Positions 1 through 8,043 of a stretch of 64,000 bases of DNA are shown here, in pieces (the first letter of the stretch is position 1; every line of letters starts with the position of its first letter). Below the pieces are notes generated by a model. That model was not told the DNA's origin and made no database searches. It saw nothing but the letters and a program-made list of their open reading frames with translations. The stretch comes from Corynebacterium sphenisci DSM 44792 (GTDB lineage Bacteria > Actinomycetota > Actinomycetes > Mycobacteriales > Mycobacteriaceae): the NCBI RefSeq assembly GCF_001941505.1, contig NZ_CP009248.1, forward strand, positions 434,001-498,000. Reading direction: 5' to 3'. A program made the position numbers and the translations under genes.

Positions 1-93
1 AGTCAGGCCTGCCGGAAAGGCGGGCATGTTGCCTGCGAACCCCGGTTGAGCTACTGCACCGGGCAGGTGGAGCCGACGAAGCCCTTCCTCTAG
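1..93 (+). CDS. 3' end of a truncated upstream gene, product unknown
   Basis: The frame starting at base 1 is open from the window edge to a TAG at 91-93 and gives a 30-residue Cys-containing tail (C4, C12, C19) ending in PTKPFL. Cys-rich tails of this kind occur in exported proteins, but nothing here identifies a family. The start lies outside the window. It could also be a chance open frame in GC-rich DNA. Confidence 0.35.
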   Translation, partial: SQACRKGGHVACEPRLSYCTGQVEPTKPFL

Positions 94-144
94 GGAAGCC
101 GCCACGGCCCGACCGCCGGCCCGTCCGCCCCGATCCCCGTCGCA

Positions 145-170
145 GGACCGGGGCGCACGGCCGGTTCGTT
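145..170 (+). promoter_or_regulatory. Weak ECF-type promoter before the first sigma operon
   Basis: GGACC (145-149), a 17-bp spacer and CGTT (167-170), followed directly by ATGCT. The spacing matches the better GGAAC-N17-CGTC sites at 8648-8673 and 16618-16643, but both half-sites carry a mismatch. TATGCT at 170-175 could equally be a housekeeping -10. Confidence 0.4.
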
Positions 171-269
171 ATGCTGTCCGGGTAGTCGTGGCGGGTCCGC
201 GCCGGCCCAGGGCGCCGGCGCAGCGGAACCGCGGATGGGACGGTGCATGCCGATGCGCGGTCGGACCGG

Positions 270-665
270 ATGAGCGGCGCGGGCGATTCCGGCCGCCTGC
301 CCTGGGAGCCGGACCCGGGGGACCGGGTGCTTCCGGAGGATCCGGCGGCCTTCGGCGGGATCTCGGATGAGGAGTTCGACCGGATCCTCACCGCCGCGAT
401 GGATCCGGCCGCGCCGCCGGCGGATCCCGTCCTCGTCCCGGGCACCGGGGAGCATGACGCCGCGCACCCCGGTGCGGATGGGGATCCCGGGGACGGCGCC
501 GATGCCGGGGATCCGGTCCCGGGGGTGGTCGCCGGGGACCCGGATCCGCCGGAGCCGGCCGGGGGAGCCCCGGAGGATCCCGAGGGGGACCTCGACGGGG
601 AAGCCGCCGCGGGGGCGGAGCCGGCGGAGGGGGACGATGATCCCGATGGGGCAGTGCCGTGGTGA
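270..665 (+). CDS. Small Asp-rich protein coupled to ECF sigma factor 1
   Basis: A 131-residue acidic protein of unknown function with no membrane segment and no zinc-binding anti-sigma motif. Its N-terminal 50 residues resemble the protein encoded at 8739-9119: both start MS, then have a PWE...DRVLP motif followed by a short helix (FDRILTAAMDP here). The rest is low complexity, dominated by Asp, Gly and Pro. The start at 270 is chosen because it aligns with the paralogue; GTG at 243 is an alternative. The stop overlaps the sigma gene start by 7 nt, which implies translational coupling. A role as sigma-factor partner (anti-sigma or chaperone) is inference from position only. Confidence 0.6.
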   Translation: MSGAGDSGRLPWEPDPGDRVLPEDPAAFGGISDEEFDRILTAAMDPAAPPADPVLVPGTGEHDAAHPGADGDPGDGADAGDPVPGVVAGDPDPPEPAGGAPEDPEGDLDGEAAAGAEPAEGDDDPDGAVPW

Positions 666-1201
666 GCCCGGCGCCGGCCGCCGCGGAGGCGGATCTGGTC
701 GCCCGGGCGCGGGCGCGGGATGCGGTGGCCTTCGCGGAACTGGCCCGGCGGGCCCGCACCCAGATTTTCGCCACCTGCATGTCCATCACCGGCAACCACC
801 ACGACGCCGAGGATGCGCTGCAGGAGGCGCTCACCGCGGCCTGGCAGCATATCGGGGCCTTCGACGGCCGCTCGCGGTTCTCCACCTGGCTGCACCGGAT
901 CGCGGCGAACGTGTCCATCGACATCGTCCGCCGGCGCCGCCGGGTGGTGCCGGAGGACCAGTCCGAATGGGAGCTGCCCGCCCCGGGCAGCAGCATCGGC
1001 GACCGGGTCGCCGACGGGGATGCGGTGCAGCGGGCGCTGGCCGGGCTGCCGGATGACTTCCGGGAGGCGCTGGTGCTCTTCGAGATCGGCGGGTTGAGCT
1101 ACCGGGAGCTCGCCGAGCATCAGCAGGTGCCGGTGCAGACCATCAAGTCCCGGCTGTTCCGGGCCCGCTCGATGATGCGCCGGGGTCTGGCGGGCCCGTG
1201 A
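659..1201 (+). CDS. ECF-family RNA polymerase sigma factor (sigma 1)
   Basis: A 180-residue group 4 sigma factor with only regions 2 and 4. Region 2 (about residues 20-95) contains NHHDAEDALQEALTAAWQHI and the -10 recognition stretch FSTWLHRIAAN. Region 4 (about 120-175) contains LSYRELAEHQQVPVQTIKSR, a helix-turn-helix for the -35 element. Start is GTG at 659, overlapping the acidic protein gene by 7 nt. It is closely related to the sigma factor at 9107-9655. No ZAS-type anti-sigma gene is adjacent. The nearest partners are the acidic protein and, on the opposite strand, a kinase/phosphatase operon, so control by phosphorylation or by the acidic protein is plausible (inference). Its 3' end overlaps the convergent sigma-like gene by 59 bp. 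Confidence 0.92.
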   Translation: MVSPAPAAAEADLVARARARDAVAFAELARRARTQIFATCMSITGNHHDAEDALQEALTAAWQHIGAFDGRSRFSTWLHRIAANVSIDIVRRRRRVVPEDQSEWELPAPGSSIGDRVADGDAVQRALAGLPDDFREALVLFEIGGLSYRELAEHQQVPVQTIKSRLFRARSMMRRGLAGP

Positions 1202-1679
1202 CCGGGCCGGCGCCGTTCGCGCGCACCCGCACCCCGGTGATCCAGCCGGCGAACCCGGGTGCCGGCACGCCCGCCAGCGCGGCGATGTCGGCCTCCGGCA
1301 CGGGGGAGTAGTCGGCGAGAGCCAATGCGGCGATCTCCCGGGGTTCGAGTGCGGCGTGCAGCCGCCGGATGGAGTCCAGCAGGGGCTCCTCCGAGGGGGC
1401 CGCGGCGGTGGCCCCCACCAGCGGCGCCATCCGCAGCCCGGTCTCCGCGACCACGGTGAACTGCAGCGTCCGGATCCGGGCGATGTCCACGGGGGCGTCG
1501 CGGTGCTCGTCGAGGCAGCGGCGCCAGGCCTCGGCGAGGGAGTGGGCCAGCACCAGCCGCGCCCGGTCCCGGTCCGCGGCGCAGATCAGGGCGCAGGTCC
1601 ACAGGGCATCCTTGCCGTCCTTGGCGGCCCGGCGGAAGACCCGCCGCAGCACCGCGGCATCATCGGCGCCGCTCAGCAC
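1143..1679 (-). CDS. Degenerate ECF sigma-like protein
   Basis: 178 residues, last gene of the kinase operon. Residues 25-55 (DALWTCALICAADRDRARL then LAEAWRRC) align with region 2 of the two ECF factors in this window, and residues 105-150 (LEPREIAALALADYS, then ADIAALAGVPAPGFAGWI) align with region 4. The FSTWLHRIA promoter-melting stretch and the basic RRRR run are not recognisable, so promoter binding is doubtful. The start overlaps the small gene at 1673-1858 by 7 nt, the same arrangement as the acidic-protein/sigma pairs. It may be a sigma decoy or partner-switch protein, or a decaying paralogue. The homology is read by eye and should be treated as tentative. Confidence 0.58.
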   Translation of the reverse strand: MLSGADDAAVLRRVFRRAAKDGKDALWTCALICAADRDRARLVLAHSLAEAWRRCLDEHRDAPVDIARIRTLQFTVVAETGLRMAPLVGATAAAPSEEPLLDSIRRLHAALEPREIAALALADYSPVPEADIAALAGVPAPGFAGWITGVRVRANGAGPVTGPPDPGASSSGPGTAGT

Positions 1680-1858
1680 CGGGGCCCACCCCCCGTCGAG
1701 GGCCCCACCCGCCGGCGGCCGCGGCCGTCGGGGCCGAAGATGGCGAAGAGCACCTCCCGCAGCAGCCCCTCCGGGCAGGGATCGGGCAGCGTCGGCGGGG
1801 CAGTGGGGCCGCCCGGCAGCACCGGGATTCCGGTGGCGTCGTCCTCACATCCCGGCAT
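1673..1858 (-). CDS. Small protein upstream of the sigma-like gene
   Basis: 61 residues, overlapping the kinase gene stop by 14 nt and the sigma-like gene start by 7 nt. The segment PEGLLREVLFAIFGPDG occupies the position of the short helix in the acidic sigma partners (FDRILTAAMDPAAP and VARMIEVALDPHTP), so this may be a shrunken third copy of that family. Function unknown. The overlaps on both sides favour a real gene, but the similarity is weak. Confidence 0.42.
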   Translation of the reverse strand: MPGCEDDATGIPVLPGGPTAPPTLPDPCPEGLLREVLFAIFGPDGRGRRRVGPSTGGGPRC

Positions 1859-3332
1859 CGACGGGCTCCCTCCGCTTCGGGCGCAGCCGTCTGTCCATCA
1901 GCAGGTACAGGGCCAGCAGGGTTAGGAAGAAGACGAGCAACATCGCCAGTCCCCCGAAACCTTCCAGGGAGACGATAAACAATAATGCGATGTACGCCGC
2001 GAGGGGGATCCATTCGGCCCGGGAGCCAGGGGCGAATAGGGCGTCCCGTATCGTGTCCGGTGGCGTGTTCGTCTTTCCCCGGATCCGGTGCTCCAGCAGC
2101 GCCTTCGCCGCCGCGTATGCGATTGCGGGGATGATGACGAGATGGAATGCCAGCAGGGCGTTATATCCGAAGTGGTATGCCAGGTATTCGTTGTAAATGA
2201 GGAGTAGCACCGTATAGGCGACGACGGCGCCGGGCAGAATGAGCCACTCATCCCAGCGCCCCCGCAAGTCGATTGCCGGCGGGCGGTGGCCCGTGGCCGG
2301 CGCCGCCCACTGCGCCGGCGCCGGGGTCTCCGGGCCGCGGGCGCGGGGCGCGGGTGCCGTGCGCCCCGGCGCCGCGATCCGGCGGTGCACCCGCATCCCG
2401 GACAGGGCGTCGTGCTCGGCCGTCGGTATCGCCGACGGGTCCGCGGTGCCGCGTCCCGGACCCGCGTCGCGCACCGTGGTGCGCGACTCCCGCAGCACCG
2501 CCCGGAGCTCGTGGCACCATTCGCCGGCGCCGGGGCGGTCCCCGGGGGAGCCGTCGATCGCCCGCGTGAGGAGCAGATGCAACCCCATCGGGACCCCGGG
2601 CGCCGGCAGGGCGGTGTCCCGGGTCATCTGCTGCCCGGTCAGGAGGCGCAGCACGAGAAGACCCAGCTTGTACAGGTCGGTGGCGATGGTCGCCTCGGTC
2701 TCGGCCTGCGGGGCCTCCCAGCCGGGGGTCTGCACCAGGGCCGGGTTGTCGCCCTCCGGCATGCGCATGGAGTCGCAGTCGATGAGGAAGCTGGCCGGGG
2801 TGCCGCCGATGTTGAACAGGATGTTGCGGGCGGAGAGGTCTCCGATGACGATGCCAGCGCCGTGGAGCACCCTGAGCATGTCCGCGACATCGGCGAGGAA
2901 GGCGTACTTCGCGCCCTCGTCGAGGGCGATGCCGCGTTTGGCGATGAAGGCGGGGTCGTTGAGCAGCAGCTGCACCTCCTTCTGGCTGCGGCGGACGTTC
3001 TGGCCGACGCTGAAGTCGCCGAAGAAGGCCTCCGGGATGAGCGGCATGATGAACCCGGTGACCGCTCCGGCGTCATCGACGACGATGCGGGTGGGCCAGG
3101 CGGCGCGGCGCAGCAGCCAGTCCCGCTGGTCCTCGTTGAGCTTGCCGAGGAAGGCCACCATCGCCCGCAGGTCCGCCTCGTGGATGGTGGCGTGGGGCTT
3201 GTACTCCTTGTAGGCGCAGGGCCGGCCCTCGTACCGGTGGGCGGCGTCGAGGGCGTAGACGATGCCCTCTCCGCCATCGCCCAGACGCGGCATCGACTCG
3301 GGCAGGCTCGCCCGCCGGATATCTTCGAACAT
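1845..3332 (-). CDS. Membrane-anchored protein kinase A (TerY-P triad type)
   Basis: 495 residues. The N-terminal kinase-like domain (about 1-290) has a Gly-rich loop at 18-25 (GDGGEGIV), beta-3 Lys42 in CAYKEYK, catalytic Asp165 and Asn170 in GDLSARNILF, a metal-binding DCD at 185-187 in place of DFG, and an APE-like PGWEAPQ. This is the pattern of the atypical kinases found with VWA and PP2C partners in TerY-P triads. A Pro/Ala-rich linker leads to about four membrane helices at the C-terminus. RBS AGGAGA lies before ATG 3332. Over residues 1-210 it differs from kinase B at only about 21 positions, whereas the tails differ. The tail DNA is less GC-rich than the kinase part and contains a rare TTA codon. 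Substrates are unknown; the sigma factors and acidic proteins are candidates. Confidence 0.88.
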   Translation of the reverse strand: MFEDIRRASLPESMPRLGDGGEGIVYALDAAHRYEGRPCAYKEYKPHATIHEADLRAMVAFLGKLNEDQRDWLLRRAAWPTRIVVDDAGAVTGFIMPLIPEAFFGDFSVGQNVRRSQKEVQLLLNDPAFIAKRGIALDEGAKYAFLADVADMLRVLHGAGIVIGDLSARNILFNIGGTPASFLIDCDSMRMPEGDNPALVQTPGWEAPQAETEATIATDLYKLGLLVLRLLTGQQMTRDTALPAPGVPMGLHLLLTRAIDGSPGDRPGAGEWCHELRAVLRESRTTVRDAGPGRGTADPSAIPTAEHDALSGMRVHRRIAAPGRTAPAPRARGPETPAPAQWAAPATGHRPPAIDLRGRWDEWLILPGAVVAYTVLLLIYNEYLAYHFGYNALLAFHLVIIPAIAYAAAKALLEHRIRGKTNTPPDTIRDALFAPGSRAEWIPLAAYIALLFIVSLEGFGGLAMLLVFFLTLLALYLLMDRRLRPKRREPVDAGM

Positions 3333-3365
3333 CGGTGTATCTCCTGAAAATGGGGGATGGGGGCT

Positions 3366-4676
3366 TTATTGCTGCGTGCCGACGTCCGGTATTTGAATTT
3401 TTGCCATCCGGTCGAAGATGACGCTGATGATTCCGCCTGCGATTATGCCTGCGGCTATCGCTCCGACTGTGCCGAAAAGCCACGCGCAGAGGGTGACTGC
3501 ACCGAATGCTGCAATCCAGATGAAGGCGTAAATTAAAAAGCCCACTAATTTGACTCCGGTGGAATACTGGGGTTTGGCCTGAACCGTCCGGTACGGTTCG
3601 GTCGGCTCCGGCGCCTGCGCCGGGACGACGGGGTTTTGGGGCACCTCGGCCGGCACGGCCCGCTGCTGCACCTTCATCGCCGGCGCCGCCGCGGGGGCCT
3701 GTTCGACCGGGATGGCCTGTTCGACCGGCCGCTGGTTCACGGCCGGCTGAGCGCCGTATCCGGGCGCGGGGGATGGTGCCGGGGCGGGGCGGGCGGTCCG
3801 GGCGTGGGGCGCGGCACCGGCGGGGGCATTGCCCACCCGGGGAATGGCCCGCAGCCCCTGGCACCATTCGGCGGCGGTGGGGCGCGCCCCGGGTTGCGGG
3901 TTCAGGGCCCGCCGGGCCAGGGAGCGGATCTGGATGGGCACCGCGTTGGTCAGGCGCGTGGCGTCGCGGGTGCTCTGCTCGCCGAGCAGCATCCTGGTGG
4001 CGAGCAGGCCGAACTTGTACAGGTCGGTGGCGGTGGTCGCCTTGGCCTCGGCCTGCGGGGCCTCCCAGCCGGGGGTCTGCACCAGGGCCGGGTTGTCGCC
4101 GGTGGGCATGTGCATCGAATCGCAGTCGATGAGGAAGCTGGCCGGGGTGCCGCCGATGTTGAACAGGATGTTGCGGGCGGAGAGGTCGCCGATGACGATG
4201 CCGGCGCCGTGGAGCACCCGCAGGGTGTCGGCGAAGTCGGCGAGGAAGGCGTACTTGGCGTCCTCGTCGAGGGCGATACCGCGTTTGGCGATGAAGGCGG
4301 GGTCGTTGAGCAGCAGTTGCACCTCCTTCTGGCTGCGGCGGACGCTCTGGCCGACGCTGAAGTCGCCGAAGAAGGCCTCCGGGATGAGCGGCATGATGAT
4401 GCCGGTGACCCGGCCGCCGTCGACGACGATGCGGGTGGGCCAGGCGGTGCGCTGCAGCAGCCAGTCGCGCTGGCGGTCGTTGAGCTTGCCGAGGAAGGCC
4501 ACCATGGCGCGCAGATGGGCCTCGTGGATGGTGGCCTGCGGCTTGTACTCCTTGTAGGCGCAGGGCCGGCCCTCGTACCGGTGGGCGGCGTCGAGGGCGT
4601 AGACCACGCCCTCCCCGCCATCGCCCAGACGCGGCATCGACTGGGGCAGACTCGCCCGCTGCACATCCTGGATCAT
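3366..4676 (-). CDS. Membrane-anchored protein kinase B (tandem paralogue)
   Basis: 436 residues. The kinase domain is nearly the same as in kinase A: Gly-loop GDGGEGVV at 18-25, Lys42, Asp164 and Asn169 in GDLSARNILF, DCD at 184-186. All catalytic residues are present. A Pro/Ala/Gln-rich linker (about 285-365) leads to two membrane helices (about 370-425) and a short tail. The start follows a good RBS (AAGGAGAGG) and lies 4 nt from the PP2C stop. The linker-to-tail DNA (about 3366-3560) is AT-richer than its surroundings and contains two TTA codons, suggesting that the membrane module came from elsewhere. Together with kinase A it is a recent tandem duplication or a gene-conversion pair. Confidence 0.9.
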   Translation of the reverse strand: MIQDVQRASLPQSMPRLGDGGEGVVYALDAAHRYEGRPCAYKEYKPQATIHEAHLRAMVAFLGKLNDRQRDWLLQRTAWPTRIVVDGGRVTGIIMPLIPEAFFGDFSVGQSVRRSQKEVQLLLNDPAFIAKRGIALDEDAKYAFLADFADTLRVLHGAGIVIGDLSARNILFNIGGTPASFLIDCDSMHMPTGDNPALVQTPGWEAPQAEAKATTATDLYKFGLLATRMLLGEQSTRDATRLTNAVPIQIRSLARRALNPQPGARPTAAEWCQGLRAIPRVGNAPAGAAPHARTARPAPAPSPAPGYGAQPAVNQRPVEQAIPVEQAPAAAPAMKVQQRAVPAEVPQNPVVPAQAPEPTEPYRTVQAKPQYSTGVKLVGFLIYAFIWIAAFGAVTLCAWLFGTVGAIAAGIIAGGIISVIFDRMAKIQIPDVGTQQ

Positions 4677-4679
4677 CGT

Positions 4680-5882
4680 CTACCTCTCCTTCGCACCGCA
4701 GGGCCACACGGCCACCAGGGTGCGGTCGTCATCGAAACCGGCCTTCGAGAAATCCGTGACATGGCCGAACTCCAGCACCGTGGGCAGCCGGCCCACCAGG
4801 CGCTCCCGGAGCAGGTCCGTCAGCGGGCCGCCCCCGCCGCCGATCGGGTCGCCGATGCCGTCGGTGCCGATGAGCAGCACCTCGTCGGCAGCGACCTCGA
4901 AATCCGCCACATCCAGGGACGCCGGGGGATAGGGCAGCGGGCGCACCGCGGAGGTGGCGACCTCGCCCTCGGCGACCGCCGCCTTGCCTCCCTCCAGCAG
5001 CCGCAGCGGGCCGGCGGAGAGCACCCAGGAGCCGGAGTCGCCCACGGAGAACACGCTGCCGACCAGCCGATCCCCCCGCCGGCGCACCGCGGCGCAGACC
5101 AGGGTGGTCGCGAAATCGGTGGGCTGGGCGCCCTTGTCCGGCTCGGCGAGGGACTGCACCTGCCAGGCGGCCCCCTTGGCCAGCGAGGACCAGTCCACCT
5201 CGGCCTCCGGGGTCCAGCACTTCGCCAGCCAGCCCACCGCGTAGCGGGCCGCGGCCTCGGCGCCGCGGTGGCTGAACCGCGCCGCGGAGACCCCGTCGGC
5301 GACCGCCAGGTACAGGGTGGCCCCGTCGTCGGCGGCGAGCAGCGCCACCGCGTCCTGGCGGGGTGCGCCGTTGTAGCGGTGCATCCGGCCCCGGATGGAG
5401 GCCGCCCGCACGGTGAGGGAGTCGGTGGACCAGCCGTCGAGGAGGGTGTCCGGCACCCGCCGGCCGGAGCCGAACTCCGTCGGTACCGCCACGGGCAGGA
5501 TCTCCGCGCCGGGTTCGCCGGCGGCGAGCGGCTCCAGCCAGGTGGTGTCCGGCACCGCCCGCGGCCGCGGCCCGGCGGCGGGCGGCTCCGGTTCCGCGGC
5601 CGGGGACCACGGCTCCGGGGCCTCCGGCACCTGGGCCGGATCCGGCGCCGGGGCGGCCGGGGGCGCGGCATGGGCGCGCATCGGCGGCTGCGCGGGCGCC
5701 TCGACCGGGTCCGCGGCCCGCGCCGGCGGCAGCGGGCTCGCCGGGCCGGCGGGCAGATCCGCGGCGGCGATGATGATCGTGCGGCGGTGGGTCAGGCGCA
5801 GCCGGTCGAAGAACCGGGGCGCGCGCTCCGCGGAGGACGGCGCCGGACCGCCTGCGCGGGGGTGGTTCCTGGAGCGTCGCAT
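4680..5882 (-). CDS. PP2C-type serine/threonine phosphatase
   Basis: 400 residues: a low-complexity Pro/Ala-rich N-terminus (about 40-115) and a PP2C domain (about 150-400). Metal-binding acids are visible in RQDAVAL (Asp177), VADGVS (Asp196), GTDGIGD (Asp341) and DDDRT (Asp386), with TTLVCA and SVGDSGSWVL between them, so it looks catalytically competent. It sits between the VWA gene (4 nt gap) and kinase B (3 nt gap). That is the triad order of VWA, phosphatase and kinase, so it should reverse phosphorylation by the two kinases. No membrane segment is evident, so it is probably cytoplasmic. Confidence 0.92.
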   Translation of the reverse strand: MRRSRNHPRAGGPAPSSAERAPRFFDRLRLTHRRTIIIAAADLPAGPASPLPPARAADPVEAPAQPPMRAHAAPPAAPAPDPAQVPEAPEPWSPAAEPEPPAAGPRPRAVPDTTWLEPLAAGEPGAEILPVAVPTEFGSGRRVPDTLLDGWSTDSLTVRAASIRGRMHRYNGAPRQDAVALLAADDGATLYLAVADGVSAARFSHRGAEAAARYAVGWLAKCWTPEAEVDWSSLAKGAAWQVQSLAEPDKGAQPTDFATTLVCAAVRRRGDRLVGSVFSVGDSGSWVLSAGPLRLLEGGKAAVAEGEVATSAVRPLPYPPASLDVADFEVAADEVLLIGTDGIGDPIGGGGGPLTDLLRERLVGRLPTVLEFGHVTDFSKAGFDDDRTLVAVWPCGAKER

Positions 5883-5886
5883 CGGC

Positions 5887-6564
5887 CTAGACCTCGTCCA
5901 CGTCGATGGACAGGAAGTCGTCCGGGATCTCCGGCAGCAGCTGCGGCTGGCCGTTGGCCACCGCGGACCCGGAGGAGATCACCGACTGGGTGAGGCTGGA
6001 CATGAACTCGGCGAGCATCTTGCCGGTGTCCGCGCCCTCGGCCGCCTTGAAGGCGAAGTTCTGCCGGCTGGCCATCTCCGCGATGGTCGCCGGATCCGCG
6101 TCGCCGATGCCGAAGGCCAGGATGTTCGGGTGCCCCGGCAGCGCCATCAGCGCCTGCAGCGCCTGCTGCCAGGGGTCGTCCGGCATCGGGTAGCCGTCGG
6201 TGAGCAGGAACACCGCCGGGCGGTTCACCCGGTAGCCCTCCGCCTTCAGCGCCGCGATGTCATCGGGGATCTGCAGGGTGAGCAGCTCGAAGGCGGTGGA
6301 GAAGTAGGTGGTGGTGCGCGCCACCAGGGTGGGCATGGTGTCGATGTAGCGCAGGTCGGCGTTGGTGAGGTACAGCCGCGCCTCCTCGTCGAAGCCGATG
6401 ATCGAGAAGCGCACGTTGGAGGCGGCGAAGGGCTGCAGCTGGATCTCCTCCAGCAGCGACATCAGGCCCTGGTTGAGGTGGTCGATGTCCGGGCCCATCG
6501 ATCCCGACTCGTCGGCGACGAAGTAGATGGGGAGGATGTTGCCCTTGGGCTCGAGGTTGTCCAT
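5887..6564 (-). CDS. TerY-like von Willebrand factor A domain protein
   Basis: 225 residues, essentially one VWA domain. The metal-ion adhesion site is complete: DESGS at 18-22, the Thr cluster at 84-86 (ARTTTYFS) and Asp123 in LLTDGYP. Family knowledge: TerY-type VWA proteins are cytoplasmic scaffolds paired with a PP2C phosphatase and a kinase. The acidic C-terminal tail (DDFLSIDVDEV) may be an interaction peptide. The start at ATG 6564 leaves a 48-bp gap to the RDD gene. No terD-type or other tellurium-resistance gene is present, so a tellurite function is not implied. Confidence 0.92.
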   Translation of the reverse strand: MDNLEPKGNILPIYFVADESGSMGPDIDHLNQGLMSLLEEIQLQPFAASNVRFSIIGFDEEARLYLTNADLRYIDTMPTLVARTTTYFSTAFELLTLQIPDDIAALKAEGYRVNRPAVFLLTDGYPMPDDPWQQALQALMALPGHPNILAFGIGDADPATIAEMASRQNFAFKAAEGADTGKMLAEFMSSLTQSVISSGSAVANGQPQLLPEIPDDFLSIDVDEV

Positions 6565-6612
6565 GGTGATTCGGTCCTTGTCCTGTGGTTCGTGGATGGG
6601 TGGTGGGGGCGC

Positions 6613-7611
6613 TCAGGCCGCGGGCGGCTGCGCGGCCGGTGCCGCGCCCTCGTCCGGGGGCAGGTCGAGCAGTTTTCCGCCGATGCTGCGGCCGGTCCAC
6701 GCCTTCAGCGCCAGGGCCACGGCCGCGGCGATGGCCAGGGCGACCAGGGCGGGGAGGGCGATTTCGGCGATGTTGCTCAGCGTCCGGTGCTCGAAGACGA
6801 ACTCGGGGTGCTCGAGCTTCCACTGGAGAATCGGGTTGGCGAGCAGGAACAGCGCGATGAAGAACGCGGGGACGCCGACGATGAGCAGATCCAGGGCCAT
6901 CGCCCCGATCCGCCTGCCGGCGGGCACCCGCCCGGCCGTGTCGGGCGTGGCCGGGATCGGCGCGGTGACCTGATCCGGCGGGGCCGGCGGGGTCGCCGGG
7001 TCCGGCGCGGGAGCCGGCTCCGGGAAGGGATCCCCGGCCTCGGGGATCCACAGCTCCTCCTCCGCGCCGGCCGGGGCCGCCGGCGTCTCCGGCACCCCCG
7101 CCGGGGCGGCGGGCTCCGCCGGCACCGCCCATCCCGGGTCGGCCGGGGCCGGGTGCTCCCCGGTTCCCGCGGGTCCGGTGGGCGCATCCGGCGCGGTGGC
7201 GGGCTGCGGGGCCTCCGGCACCGCGGGCGCCGGGGCGGCCTGGGCGGCCGGGGTCTCCGGCATCGCGGGTGCCTGGGGCGTCGGGGTGGTGTCGGCCGCC
7301 GGGACCTGCGGCACCGGGGTCTCCGGCACCGAGGTCGGCGCCGGGGCCGTGGTGCGCCGCGACACGGTCCGCGCCGGCGGCAGAACCGCCGAACGCACCG
7401 GGGGCCGCTCCGGCTGCCCCTGCCGCGGCGGTCGGGCCGGCGGCTCCGCCGGTGCGGCGGCCACCGGATTCGGCTGCCCGGCCGGGGGCTGCTGCGCCGG
7501 CGCGGGCCGGGCCGCCACCGGGTCCGGCCGGCGCCGTTTCGCGGAGACGGTGCGCCGCACCTGGTTGTCCTCGGGTTCCTGGAAGCGGAACCTGTTCGGT
7601 TCGTTCATCAT
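6613..7611 (-). CDS. RDD-family membrane protein with long Pro/Ala-rich N-terminus
   Basis: 332 residues. Residues 1-220 are low-complexity Pro/Ala/Glu-rich sequence. The C-terminal 100 residues carry the RDD pattern: RRIGAMALDLLIVGVPAFF at the first helix, one or two further helices, and GRSIGGKLL near the end. RDD proteins are small membrane proteins of mostly unknown function; some are linked to ion transport. The position inside the VWA/PP2C/kinase operon suggests a membrane sensor or a phosphorylation target, with the disordered N-terminus a possible substrate region (inference). A second RDD gene lies at 15885-16535. Confidence 0.83.
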   Translation of the reverse strand: MMNEPNRFRFQEPEDNQVRRTVSAKRRRPDPVAARPAPAQQPPAGQPNPVAAAPAEPPARPPRQGQPERPPVRSAVLPPARTVSRRTTAPAPTSVPETPVPQVPAADTTPTPQAPAMPETPAAQAAPAPAVPEAPQPATAPDAPTGPAGTGEHPAPADPGWAVPAEPAAPAGVPETPAAPAGAEEELWIPEAGDPFPEPAPAPDPATPPAPPDQVTAPIPATPDTAGRVPAGRRIGAMALDLLIVGVPAFFIALFLLANPILQWKLEHPEFVFEHRTLSNIAEIALPALVALAIAAAVALALKAWTGRSIGGKLLDLPPDEGAAPAAQPPAA

Positions 7612-7642
7612 CGGTCCTTGGTCGGTCGTGGTCGGCGGGTGG

Positions 7643-8011
7643 TCAACGGTCGTCGCGGATCAGGAAGGCGATCCAGGCGACGGCGGGGGCCAGGCACAGC
7701 ACGGCGGCCCCGAGGTACTTCAGGGCCACCTTCGCGGGCAGCAGGCCATCACCCCAGCTGCGCACCCCGTACGCCGTGAAGACGAGGGCGGCGATGAAGC
7801 CCACCAGCACGAGGACGCTGATCAGGATCCCGGGGGCGTTCCAGTCCCGGGTGGCGATGATCGCGTTGCCGTGCGCGTCGTAGTCGATGGAGCCGGCGGC
7901 GTGGCCGCGCGGGGCGGGCGCCGGGGCCGGCGCCGCTCGCCGGGCGAGTGGGCCGGTGCGGTGGCCGCCGCGGGGCGGCCGGCCGGTGGCGGGGGTGTGC
8001 TGCTGGTTCAT
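7643..8011 (-). CDS. Small two-helix membrane protein
   Basis: 122 residues: a basic, Pro/Ala-rich N-terminus (1-40), then two hydrophobic helices (about 62-85 and 98-117) separated by a short loop, ending FLIRDDR. I recognise no family. It is 31 nt from the RDD gene and 32 nt from the lipoprotein gene on the same strand, so it belongs to the signalling operon. It may be an accessory subunit of an envelope sensor. Confidence 0.78.
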   Translation of the reverse strand: MNQQHTPATGRPPRGGHRTGPLARRAAPAPAPAPRGHAAGSIDYDAHGNAIIATRDWNAPGILISVLVLVGFIAALVFTAYGVRSWGDGLLPAKVALKYLGAAVLCLAPAVAWIAFLIRDDR

Positions 8012-8043
8012 CGGGGTCCTTGTCGGTTCGGGGCGTCGGGGGC

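Noticed and set aside
188..370. GTG-initiated 60-codon ORF after TATGCT at 170-175
   Set aside because: Arg/Gly-rich frame overlapping the acidic protein gene, which has a paralogue to support it; the spacing to the -10 (12 nt) is outside the leaderless range.
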